From: Ectocarpus siliculosus
Taxonomy: Eukaryota > Sar > Phaeophyceae > Ectocarpales > Ectocarpaceae
Assembly: GCA_000310025.1 (NCBI GenBank)
Contig: FN649744.1
Location: 1,326,869 to 1,390,868 of the forward strand
Direction: 5' to 3'
Length of the DNA: 64,000 bases
The position numbers and the translations under genes are program-made. The notes beneath the pieces were generated by a model that saw only the letters and a list, made by a program, of their open reading frames with translations, was not told the origin of the DNA and searched no databases. This document shows, piece by piece, positions 1-9,851 of this stretch; position 1 is the first letter of the stretch; each line of letters opens with the position of its first letter.

Positions 1-102
1 TCCCGTCACCTCTGAGAGTTTGCTTTAGTACTCAAGGTAATCCAGGTTGCACGGGCGTCTTTTCTGACCCACCGCGCCTTCCCCATACACCCATTCACAC
101 AG

Positions 103-2805
103 GCCAAGGAAAAAATTCTTCTGGCGAGCTTCGACATCTGGCGGGGAGGTGAATCTCTTCCTTCCAGCGGGCACAAGTGTGGTCATCGTATCGTCAAAGT
201 ACACTCGGGGCAAACTTGTCGTGGGTGGGCCCCCGACATCAGATGATGGTTACCTGGTTGCCTACGAACACCAGCAGGGTGCGGCGGGGGAGGAGAAGCA
301 TCACATTGAAAAGCTTGCCGTACCTCTTGAAGCCTGGTGAGGTTGTGCGCGGGTTGCGAAACCTACTCACGGAGAGCTTGTAACCCTCGAGGTTGGTCGA
401 AGAGCATGAATTTCGTTCGAACAACACCTCACCACATTCTGCCAAAGTCGCACCCTCTTTTTCTGCTCATGGACCCCTAACTGGGCTGTTCGTGTTCAAC
501 CCCAGGTGGACGCCCCCGTCTTGGCCAGACCTGCCAGCCGGTTTGAAGGTTCATGTGATACATGAGACAGCTATCATCAAACGGCTGTCAGTTTCGATGG
601 ACAAGCCACCATCCGCGTACGGTCGGTACTTGATCACCCAAGCAGACGGGAAGTGCTGGAAGTTACCGTTGTACTCTCTCATGGCGCCGTTGTCAAGCTG
701 GTGAGAATTCTTCCGAGCATTGCGCTCATCACCCAAGCCGTTTTCTCCTGTTCGAGCTTCAATGCCACTATCCTGACTCGTGTGCATGCAGAAAGCCCGG
801 TTGGTCGTCACAGTAAAACGCGCTGTACATGTGCCGAGTCTGCGACGTCGAATGTACGTTCCCAACCCTGAACGAATCCATGCTAGTCTACAGTGGCCAT
901 TCCATTGCTGGAGGGCAGATCCATCCACAGAGCGACGGCACTTCCTGACCTGAACCTCCAGTTTGATACAGCGCCGCCGGGGCCAATGAGCTGAGTCGGC
1001 AAAAAGTGTTTGATGTTGCAACACTGTTTTCCAAATCTCCTAGCCAACATCGCCTCATTGGCGGACGTCAGACCCGCTCTGGCTGTTTCTTGTTTGAAAC
1101 AAGGCGCTGTGGACATGTCGCGGACCTGAACGGTACATAGCCTTGAGAACGCGCCCACAACGTGTGCCCAGCCGCCACCTTGCCCGATGGAGGCGTCCAC
1201 CATGTGGTGCATGGGTTTCTGTTTTATATTCCTCGCAGAACCGCTTGGTTTCAACTTGTTGCACTGCTATCATCATCGGTCCAATTTGGTATTCAACCAT
1301 TTGTCAGGTGGGTTGGACCCTCCGCCTTCGATGGGGCGGGGCAACCGTACCCCAAGTTGCCAGAGGGTATGACGGTACTAGCACGATCTCCCGACGATTT
1401 GATGGAGTTGGTCACTCTCATGAACGGCCCTGCTGCAGATGGAACCTACCAGGTTCACAGTCCGGCTTGGGACAAGATTTACCACCTGAGCGGAAAGATC
1501 CTCGCAGTGTCCCTCGAAACCCGGTAAGCGCGTGACATACTCTGGGTTTTGCGAAATATTAAGTCAAGGCCAGCGTTCAGTGTGGATATTGAAGCCCGAA
1601 GCTCGTATCAATGAGTCGTGGCGGGTGGCTTACCTATTCCCCACGTCATCCCTCGACCACACACTCTTGAGCTGCGTCACAGGTTACACCTGCACCAGAT
1701 GGACGCGATGAAGCAAGACATATACTCGTTCAAAGCCCAAGTGGGGGGACAAGACGCTTCCATTAGTGACCTCAGGAGGAAAGAGATGACCACGGCCGCC
1801 GCCTTCACGAAGCAGAAGTCCGAATGCGAGAGGGCCAAAGAGCTCGTCAGTAAGATGCAAACCCAAGTGCGTGAAAAAGGCGCTTACATCAGTGAGCTCA
1901 AGAGGAAAGAGATGACCACGGCCGCCGCCCTCATGAAAAAGAAATCTGAATGTGAAAGGGCCGAAGAGCGCATCAGCAAGATTGTCCAGGGTGAGAGGCT
2001 CATGCTCAGCTCAGCCGGCGAGCATGACTACGGCTCCAACCTTCCATCACCGGCTGACCTTGTCCAGCGAATCGCGAGCATCCAAGATCAGCTCTTCGTG
2101 GACTGGGTCGCGGAAGCCCTGGGAGATCCCTGCAACACCTGGTTGGTAAGCCAGGATGCGATCGAGGCTATCGAAAACCCCAGGAACTTCGTGTTGCAAG
2201 TGCTTGTCGAGACAGCGCATGGGTGCTTTGGGCGCGTCCACGAATGTATTTCTAGGCGGATGGACCTGATGACAAGTATCATGAGGGAGCTCGTGGGAGC
2301 GACCAACGATGGGCACCTTGCTGAAGAAGTGGCACAATTCAAGCGCAGCGCCTTCCACAAGGGATACAAAGAGATGTTCGCTGAGGTGTGCCCAGCATGT
2401 CCCATCAACCAGAGCGAGCTGGCTCGAGGTGTCTTTCACGGGCTTGACGCGTGCGTCTCCGTTTCGAAGATTTCGCCGAATGGTCCCACCGCACTGTTCG
2501 ACGCGACACAGGTAGCCTACGAGGATATCGTCAAAGCCCTTCTCTTGACGTTCTTGGAGTGCGAAGTTCAGCGGTCAGCCCCACTGAAGTTCTCGGAGAA
2601 GTTTGGAAGCAGGGAGGCTTGGAACCCTAGCGAGCACCACAAGGATACATTCGACCCGTCGTATGAAGGAGACAAACTCGTGGAGGGGAACACCCAGGTG
2701 CAGGTGGTCATCCCTCGCCTTTTCTGGGAGAAGAAGATGGCTGACGATGACAGTATTTCAAGGTATTTTGAAACCCAGGCTTCCTTTGTCGTTCCCAGTG
2801 CGTGA
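103..2805 (+). CDS. Unknown protein: three repeated modules plus coiled-coil tail (5' partial)
   Basis: Proposed exons are 103-336, 506-700, 1308-1523 and 1683-2805, ending at a TGA. Acceptors are CACACAG, ACCCCAG, TTGTCAG and CGTCACAG; donors are GTGAGG, GTGAGA and GTAAGC. The first three exons all begin and end in phase 2, so they can be duplicated without breaking frame, and each codes for a similar unit with P(A/E)G followed by a hydrophobic strand, a G-Y-x-(V/I) strand and a Trp/Leu-rich end. This looks like a small beta module (SH3/Tudor-like by shape only). The last exon has two near-identical heptad-rich repeats (core KEMTTAAA then KSECERA) around 1790-1980, then a roughly 270-residue helical region I do not recognise. 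The gene runs off the left edge, so the start is missing. No function is assigned. The exon chain is well supported by phase; homology is untested. Confidence 0.6.
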
Positions 2806-3117
2806 GCTGTTAGTTGCGAGAGAGAATTAATATTTTTAGGGATCCACGCAGCAAAGGGCCACGCAACAACGCGTGCGCCGTAGTACAACAGCCCAACATC
2901 CTATTTTCATTGCACCAGACTCCTATTCGGTATATTCTGGGGAGGGGGTGTTCTTCTTTGTCCAGATACTGATGGCCATGAGGTTGCCTTTCATGTTACG
3001 CGTGCGGCAGGGATCCGCCTGGCCGGTGAGAATCCGGCATGAGGGTAGGGAGAAGCGTGCAGGCATGACATGAGTTTTTCCCGATTTCGAAAGTGCGGAG
3101 GTGCACATTGAGGAAAA

Positions 3118-3212
3118 GGGCCGGTGTAAAACCGGCGACGAGGACCCGGTCAAAAGTAGTAGGGTACGGAGATATTGTTGTCTTGGTAATATTGAATCGT
3201 ATTACTGTAGGT
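3118..3212 (+). repeat. Direct repeat A1 of the YR element
   Basis: Begins with ggtgtaaaaccggcgacgag and ends with attactgtaggt. It matches A2 at 4900-5004 almost base for base apart from a short extra stretch (about 10 nt) in the middle of A2. It lies upstream of the first ATG of the recombinase. Confidence 0.85.
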
Positions 3213-3238
3213 CGATCGAGCTAGACTTGTCGTCTGCG

Positions 3239-4057
3239 ATGTTGAAAGGTGCGCTAAGGGGGATTGCGAGGAACCACGTGGCTATGGGGGCGGTACGCCG
3301 TGTGCGCCTGCCTGTGTCTTGGCGTATGCTGCTGGAAGGGGAAAGCGCAAGCCAAAACTGGGGGGAAGGGGGCAGAGTGATGTGTCTGTGTCTGTGCCTG
3401 TCCTATCTCTTCATCACACGGTCTGATGAGGTGTTCGCGAATGACGCGGGCAGGGTGCATGAGGCACACTGTCTTACGAGGGCGGACGTAGCATTGTTTG
3501 CCGGCGAGACGCAACTACACTTTAGTCACTATCGTAGTAGAGCAGACCGTGTCGAAATGAGGTTTAGAGGACACAAGGCCGATCAAGAGCAGAAAGGCAA
3601 CATACGGGTTCGTACGCGAGACGAAGTCACCGGACCGCAGTCAGGTGTGAGAGCACGCGGCGGCGCGGTGGCTCTTGTGGTGGAGCTATTATCGTGTCAT
3701 GCGACGTTGCCTGACTCCGCACCGTTGGCTTCGTACCGTAGTGGAAGAGCTGTGAGAGTAGTGAGGTATAGTGCTGCCCTCCGTGCAGTCAGAGAAGTGG
3801 TAGCGAAGTCGTGGCGTAACCCCCAGGAGTACGCGTTGCACTCGTTGCGAATTGGAGGCGCGACGGCTCTTGCATCGGGCGGAGACGTCGCAGAACGAAT
3901 GATTCAGAGAGAAGGAAAGTGGAGGTCGGATGCCTACAAGCCGTACGCGCGAAACAATGTAGAGGATTCGCGGCGAGTGTCACGGAAACTTACAGACGGC
4001 AGCAGGATAGTATCGAGACAGCCGGGGGAGGGGACCGTGTGGGGAACGGATAGTTGA
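3239..4057 (+). CDS. Tyrosine recombinase (integrase-like), possibly truncated at N terminus
   Basis: The frame is open upstream to 3101, but the first ATG is at 3239, giving about 272 residues. The C-terminal half carries the YR catalytic signature: an Arg in the LFITRSDEV segment (about 3405-3430), the box LHSLRIGGAT (H-x2-R, about 3835-3865), a Trp in GKWRS and the nucleophile candidate Tyr in AYKPYAR (about 3915-3950). These are the residues that cleave and rejoin DNA through a 3'-phosphotyrosine. The wording of the HSLRIGGAT / GKWRSDAYK boxes resembles YR retrotransposon and Crypton recombinases rather than phage integrases. The frame overlaps repeat A1 at its 5' end, so the gene may have been fused to or truncated by the repeat. 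It ends at a TAG just before repeat B1. Catalytic residues look intact; activity is unknown. Confidence 0.75.
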   Translation: MLKGALRGIARNHVAMGAVRRVRLPVSWRMLLEGESASQNWGEGGRVMCLCLCLSYLFITRSDEVFANDAGRVHEAHCLTRADVALFAGETQLHFSHYRSRADRVEMRFRGHKADQEQKGNIRVRTRDEVTGPQSGVRARGGAVALVVELLSCHATLPDSAPLASYRSGRAVRVVRYSAALRAVREVVAKSWRNPQEYALHSLRIGGATALASGGDVAERMIQREGKWRSDAYKPYARNNVEDSRRVSRKLTDGSRIVSRQPGEGTVWGTDS

Positions 4058-4093
4058 CTTATTCGGTAGTCGTCCAGAAACTGACCTCGATGT

Positions 4094-4331
4094 GGGTGTT
4101 GTAGAATGGTGTGTGCCATTTGAGGACTTGGTTAGTTTTGGGACTCCTGCGTTTGCAGTCGTAGTCCCCCGGCTAGTATTTGTGGAGAGAGAGATGGATT
4201 TGTTATAGTTGATGCCGGCCTTCGCAGCTAGCGCGGCCGGAGAGACGATGAGCGTTTCGTGCGTCTCTCTCCCCAACACGTAGCCTAGAAACGGAAGAAA
4301 TAATGAAGCAATTCGACAGAAAACAAAATAA
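4094..4331 (+). repeat. Direct repeat B1 of the YR element
   Basis: About 238 bp starting gggtgttgtagaatgg and ending gaaaacaaaataaa. It differs from B2 (4661-4899) at roughly 11 positions, so the two copies are about 95% identical. It lies immediately 3' of the recombinase frame. The antisense frame open in both copies is a by-product of the repeat, not a gene. Confidence 0.85.
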
Positions 4332-4660
4332 AAGGAAGTTTTGTTCGTCGAAGCAGATAGAATAAACTGGTGTTTATTTTGTAACAGTCGAATTAGAATT
4401 TGGCTTCATTTCTATCGGAAACCCAGGGTCACGGTGTTTGGAATGATTAGTCTTTAGTTGGGGGTGTCATCCCGTGATCGAGTCCACGCAGGGGCTGTAG
4501 CAAAGTCGGGTACTGTGTGAGAGCTACAGAGCGCGTCAAGCAACGGAAGGACAGCAGCAGCCGCCTAACGCAGTAGCGGCGGCAGTTTAGAAAATCCCGC
4601 CCTCCCATCCCTTTCTTTCGAAGGTGGGGGCATAAGCTCGGGAATATTCGGTATCTAGTC

Positions 4661-4899
4661 GGGTGTTGTAGAATGGTTTGTACCATTTGAGGACTTGGTC
4701 AGTTTTGGGACTCCTGCGTTTGCAGTCGTAGTCCCCCGGCTAGTATTTGTGGGGAGAGAGATGGATTTGTAAGAGTTGACGCCGGCCTTCGCAGCTAACG
4801 CGGCCGGAGAGACGATGAGCGTTTCGTGCGTCTCTCGCCCCAACACGTAGCCTAGAAACCGAAGAAATAATGAAGCAATTCGACAGGAAACAAAATAAA
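4661..4899 (+). repeat. Direct repeat B2 of the YR element
   Basis: Second copy of repeat B. Unlike B1, it runs directly into repeat A2 at its 3' end. The roughly 330-bp spacer between B1 and B2 (4332-4660) is unique in this window and shows no coding signal. Confidence 0.85.
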
Positions 4900-5004
4900 G
4901 GGCTGGTGTAAAACCGGCGACGAGGACCCGGTCAAAAGTAGTATGGTACGGAAACAGAGTGAACTATTGTTGTCTTGGTAATATTGAATCGTATTACTGT
5001 AGGT
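4900..5004 (+). repeat. Direct repeat A2 of the YR element
   Basis: Copy of A1 from ggtgtaaaaccgg through attactgtaggt, joined to the end of B2. Sequence beyond 5004 no longer matches the sequence downstream of A1, so this is my estimate of the right-hand repeat border. Confidence 0.8.
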
Positions 5005-5991
5005 GTAGCTTCGAGCTCCCCGTAGCATCGCTTGTGAGTCTGGGTAATCAGCTTATAGCGGTAGCGCTTCGGACTGAGCCGTCCTGGAGAAGTTTCCGCA
5101 CGTGCTCCCTGAGAGGAAATCCTACCTGTTCGTATCACGACGTGAAACACAGTGGGTGCTGATACGGAACTTGGTGACCCTCACACGATGAGAAACACGA
5201 TGTTGTTGTTCCTGGCTGACCCCAAGATCAGGTTGTGATGGTAGACAATGAGAGAGAGGCGAGCTGGTCAACTCTGAAAACCTCGAAACAACAGAAACAC
5301 CACCCCCCTCGCATACGTGTACGTATGGCCAAGGCAGCGTCTCGTCCTTGGAGACGAACACGATGGCGTTATGCCGTTGTTTTGTGCAAGGACGCATGGA
5401 AGCGCGTCGTTGCTTGTGTCTGTCCCCTTCATTTTCAGCTGTACCTTGATGCGGGTCATGCCTCATCTGCTTCTGAGGGGCGCTGATGGCTCTTGTTTCG
5501 TCCACGGAGTAGGCGTTTGGTCGATTGGGATGAGGGTGCGGGCGTCTGTGCTTTGCGTGTTGCGTGTTGTGTGTTGTTCTACGGCGGTTTGATTGAAACA
5601 CGTTGTCTCTCTGCACCAATATATTACAGAGGGGATTTTGCTGACTCTCTTTGTCATCGAGAGCGAACCACCTGGCCCCAAGGATATTTGGTCAATCCGT
5701 AAATTCCGGGCACCTTTTCTCTCTCTCTTCACTGCATGCAATAAATCCCTCCTGAGTGCTTTAGCCAGATAAGAGATATCTCGAACCATGACCTTTAGTG
5801 AGCATTGATGGTACATAGCATTGACGGATGACCGTGGCACTCAGAATCTCCTCCTGGTGAGTACATGCCGGTTCGTAGTGGGAGCTCTCCTCGTCGGCTG
5901 CCGGAATGCAACTGGCGGAATCGTTCCAACTCGCGCGAGGGCAGGCATTAACAGGATAGCACAAACACCCCACATGCCGAACATGCGTTTC
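5005..5991. other. No gene assembled
   Basis: Only short open frames occur here. One minus-strand stretch near 5700-5840 reads like protein but has no partner exon that I can join to it with matching phase. It could be a downstream exon of the gene ending at 5992 if that stop is not the real one. Confidence 0.4.
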
Positions 5992-8539
5992 TCAACGTCC
6001 TGGATCCGGAGCCATGGTAATGTAGGTTAACATAACAATGGTGAGCCCCTTCGAGTAGCCGCAGTTTTGGCACTCGATATGGCTGCGGGATTTCTGGCAC
6101 CGAGTAATGGTGACGCGCCGTTCCTCGGGGTCCGTACACTTCCGGCACCTGCGTCGCACGCCGAAATAGAACCAGCAGCCGTTGGTTTGCGAGGCACAGT
6201 TCATATCTCGTCATCACACCAGTGGGATCAAGGTAGCTTTACAACATCATCACAGCGGTTGTTGTACAAAATCAGGTTTTTCTTACCAGTTTTTTGCGCA
6301 CGTGTGGCAGTGACATCGCACTGCCCGGATGGTCTTGCCACAGCCGGCACACATGGGGATGAGAACCTTGATACCCTCCTGCGGCCGGAGAAGGGCCAGA
6401 CATAGCGCCTTGAATGCCCGAGCGTTCGCGACAATGCTATCGGTCTGCAGCATGTTCACCTGGAGCAGAGCGAGCGGGTGAGAGCGGGAGGTCAAGCGGG
6501 AGGCGGGCAAGAGCGGGTATGCAGCCACTTTCAGAGAAAAATGTACGGATTCTACTACTCCGTATGTACCAGGCAGCACAATCGACTTCCGGCTTTGTGA
6601 TGCTGGCAGAGGGTACTGCTATGCATTCAGCGTGCTGCACAAGATGGAGAGAGTCCAGTTGGATTTAGGAGCCAATCTTGTTCCGGGGGGGATGCATGTG
6701 ATTCTGCAGCGTGTTTGTGCCTTCCCCAAAGAGCAGACTACAATCTACAGACCCAACACCTTATGTCTACATGTCTGTCTATATATGATTTCCTGGGGTT
6801 GTCTACCTCGTGGGTGTATTCTCATTAAGATACCGAATTCTCGCCGCCACTGGGCTGGATGTCAACCATAGTTTTCTCCGTCGTGATTTCAGGAGCTACA
6901 TTGTCACCATGGACGTGGGCGCGTTTCGATGAGAAGGCCAATATTTCATACAATCGCCTCTGTGCGCCGTTTGTTATTCTGAGGTCGCTCCGCCATTCTG
7001 TTTTCGATTCTTCTCGCCTGCCAGCCGCGTCGCCCTGGAAACCATTTGCATTGTTTACCACCATATATATTTTCAAATAGATTTCAACACGTTTTCAACG
7101 GAAGGATACCTGCATGGTGTCGGAGAGAACCTTGCGGTCCCGAAAAACGGTGTTTGACACGTGGTCAGGCTCGGACGTAAAGCCAAGGAAGCTGCCTGGA
7201 CGAACAGAAGCTTCAGCGTCCCCGCCAGCGTGGTCATCCCCTGGAGGCGATGGCGGCGTGTCTTCTGCCACCGCCACCGATGGTGGCTGTCTGGTGGCGC
7301 TGCAAGCAGCAACACCGCCGACATGAACACCCGGAGCAGACGGGGGGCGCGACCTTGCCGTTGCCCCGGCCGCGGCCATCGCCACCGGTGACGGCGATCG
7401 CTTCTTGATGAAGACAAAAAGGTTGTCTTTAAGGCTCTCGGACGCCAATAGACTCTTCTGCTTGCAAAAATACGTATATTTGCGGCGGATACAGAGTGTT
7501 GCGAGGGATCACGCGAGAGTCGGTCACACACAGTAAGCCAAAACAACAAACATATCGTAAAATCCCAATGAATTCAGTGGAGGATCGCCCAGAACGGATT
7601 TGTCGGATGCAGGCTGGAGGTAGGGTACGCGAATAGGATGTTTTGTCTTGGGTCACCGTCTGTGCCCGTGTTTTCGTTATTTGCATCGACCGTTCTAACC
7701 GGCTGACCAATGAAAACACGTCAGTCTCAAGTGCGGGCGGTTGAAAACACGAAACGCTTCTAAAATATGTGTGAACGCGTACGGGTGGATGTGAGGAAGG
7801 CGGTGACACAACGTCTCAACTAAGAATATGGAAAATTGGACACTCTGCTAGCACATCAGGTAAAGTGATCAGGGGGTTCCCTGCGAAGCATGCGACCCTG
7901 CAAAATTTGTCGAGTCTATGTTCCCGCCCTACCCATATCGGCACCTCCGGTACAAGTCGCGTAACTCAGTCCCAAGGCGACACGCGAAGGTTCGGTTGAA
8001 CAAGCGAAAACCCAAAACATTCGAAGTGAATTTTTCACCGAAGCAAATGTCCGCCTTCACAAGACGACCGGTTGTCGTACATACGCGAGTGTATCGATTC
8101 ATATTCACATGTTTGACGCCCGAGGTGCTACAATAATCTACATGTGAATGTGTCCATCCACAAGCAGGCCTCAAATGTGGACCACGGCGAACCCAAGCGC
8201 AGGCAATTCTTGTCTAGATTTTCGAACCGAACATTTATAATTCCCCCAGGTAGCTACGCATACGCCGGCGGCCCGCACGGACGATGCAGGCAAGCGAGGT
8301 TCGACAAGACCAATACAATCCACCCCGAACTTGACCGCCTGCAAGACAATAAGTTGTCGCTCGAGGTCCTGTTTCTGCTTCTCCCGCCCAGGCAACGGCG
8401 GCGGTGGCCGCGGTTGCTGGTCTGCAGGACCTTCCCTGTCGACAGAAGGTCCCCCTGCCTCGCCCGAGTTGACCGTCGCTGCCGAGGAAGGCAGGCCGAG
8501 TTGCAGGCCGCCCGCCGTGCTGCTGCCACTGCCGCCGCT

Positions 8540-8572
<33 letters not shown>

Positions 8573-8845
8573 GCCGCCACCGCCGCCACCGTCACCACCG
8601 CCGCCGACGACGTTGGGAGCATCACCGCCCGGTGAGTCGGTCGCCCCGCCGTTGCCCCCTTGTCCCCCCCACGCGCCCGCCGTCTCGCTGTCTCGCGCGT
8701 TTGGGAGAGCGTGTTGGTGATTCCGAGCTGTGGTCCTCCGGAGGAACGGCACGGCGGCGACCGGTGGCTCTTGTCGGGGGGCCTGCTCCTCCTCCTCCCC
8801 CTCCTCGTCCTCTGACGGAGGCGATTCCGCCCCTCCTGGTCGCGG
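5992..8845 (-). CDS. Unknown low-complexity protein with Cys-rich zinc-binding C terminus (5' partial)
   Basis: Exons in transcript order are 8845-8264, 7457-7110, 6444-6287 and 6148-5992 (TGA). Phases are 0, 0 and 2, and the sum is 415 codons, which closes exactly. Acceptors are TTTTAG, AGCAG, CTGCAG and ACGCAG; donors are GTATGC, GTATCC and GTAAGA. Exon 1 is acidic (SEDEEGEEEE), then has a long Gly run coded by a GCC/GGC repeat at 8520-8600, then a charged helix (EKQKQDLERQL). The last two exons join across the intron into a Cys cluster: C-x2-C, then CHCHTC, WCRKC, and finally ECQNCG. This pattern would bind two zinc ions. The spacing is reminiscent of Rpr2/Rpp21-type zinc ribbons, but I cannot confirm that. 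The start codon was not found; an ATG at 8973 is one candidate. Confidence 0.5.
7640..7760 (+). repeat. Dispersed repeat C, copy 1
   Basis: Contains the core catcgaccgttctaaccgg followed by ctgaccaatgaaaacacgtc. Related copies are at 50270-50380 (reverse) and 59645-59790. It is a decayed interspersed element of unknown class. Confidence 0.55.
8520..8600. repeat. GCC/CCG trinucleotide tract
   Basis: Near-pure CCGCCG/GCCGCC tract. On the minus strand it codes for the Gly run inside the first exon of the gene ending at 5992. On the plus strand it makes a spurious poly-Pro frame. Confidence 0.8.
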
Positions 8846-9346
8846 CTAAAACTTTCCCTCTCGAGGCTGGCGTCTGTGCCTTGCACGCCTGACACGTGCA
8901 GCAGTTGCAAAAGGCGTTTGAGAGACGGGACACGGCGAGGGAAGGGGGGCACCGGTTGACGGGGTACAAGCATATGAAGATTAAGGGAAACGTCGAGGAA
9001 AGGCCAGGGGGCGCGGTTTCATTATGCCCAAGCGGAGCAATGTCCACGTGAACATTGTCAGTCCATGTGTCAGCCCGTGTGCCAGGGGTGGGAGGAGAAG
9101 TTGTTCGAAACGTAAGTGTGCGTTATGTCCTCTGTAGGATTGCCGATGCTCAAAAAGGCGCCATGCTGTGTGGATATCTTGCTCGGACTGTTAGTATTTT
9201 TTCGGCGGTCACACAAGAGTGACTGAGTGCTGAAATGGGTTAACCTCGCAACTTCGCGACATTTGCGACGTGGGAGGTGCAGTCGTCACCCAAACTGGAA
9301 CGTTTTCTCAAATTATGACCAAACAATGCGTAAGCCTAAACTTTAA

Positions 9347-9490
9347 ATGTGTACGAAATGCTCGACTTCACGTTCGACGAGGGAAAGGAAAGTCCTTCTT
9401 GCCAGAAAAATGAAGGGAACCATCGCAGAAGGAAGGCCGAGAAAAACCTCCTGGGTGGTCTTCCTCCTGTGTGCCCCGGCATGTACAGAA
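9347..9490 (-). repeat. Dispersed repeat D, copy 1
   Basis: The reverse complement of this stretch resembles 24226-24390 on the plus strand, including the shared string tttccctcgtcga. The translations also match in part (FLSLVEREV here, FLSLVDREI there). It is probably a relic of a protein-coding mobile element. Confidence 0.45.
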
Positions 9491-9851
9491 AACGTAAAAA
9501 GAGTTGAGAATAAAGACCGGCGTACAGAATGGTGGGACGACAATCCATGGGAGCCTGAGTTCAAGGGCCCCAAGACGATATTGCTCCGCTTGTTTCTGAC
9601 ACGTCTACACAGAGAGAAAGTAGCGAAGAAAACCATCACTCTGGGAGAGTGTTGTTGCGCTGACGATTAGGAAATGGCGACACCGACGATCAAATCATGG
9701 TAGAACATCGTGTGTCAAGGGTATGACAGCCAATAATCATCACGACATGTGTAGATTCGGCGTCGCCACGGGGGGGTGAAGACACATTATTTTCGTGTGT
9801 GGTGGGTTTCCACGGGCTTGGCCGTTCCCGTCTCGACCCAGCACGACCCAA

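Larger units (their letters stand above)
3118..5004 (+). mobile_element. Tyrosine-recombinase mobile element (DIRS/Ngaro/Crypton-like), probably decayed
   Basis: A tyrosine-recombinase reading frame is bracketed by two different direct repeats. Repeat A lies at 3118-3212 and 4900-5004, repeat B at 4094-4331 and 4661-4899. B2 abuts A2 directly, while B1 is separated from B2 by a unique 330-bp spacer. Split direct repeats around a YR gene are typical of Ngaro/PAT-type YR retrotransposons (expected order A1-genes-B1-A2-B2), and the order here is a variant: A1-YR-B1-spacer-B2-A2. I see no reverse transcriptase or RNase H in the interval, so it is either an internally deleted YR retrotransposon or a Crypton-like DNA element. 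The outer boundaries are estimates based on where the repeats stop matching. Confidence 0.65.

Noticed and set aside
3980-4846. Two near-identical minus-strand frames of 63-99 codons
   Set aside because: They are the two copies of repeat B read backwards. There is no start context or domain, and the recombinase lies on the other strand.
6414-6871. Plus-strand frames of about 80 codons near 6.4-6.9 kb
   Set aside because: They overlap the minus-strand Cys-rich exon and its intron, have no partner exons, and lack recognisable motifs.
8331-8720. Plus-strand poly-Pro protein
   Set aside because: Produced by the CCG repeat. The minus strand has an acidic, then Gly-rich, then charged-helix reading with splice sites and matching phases.
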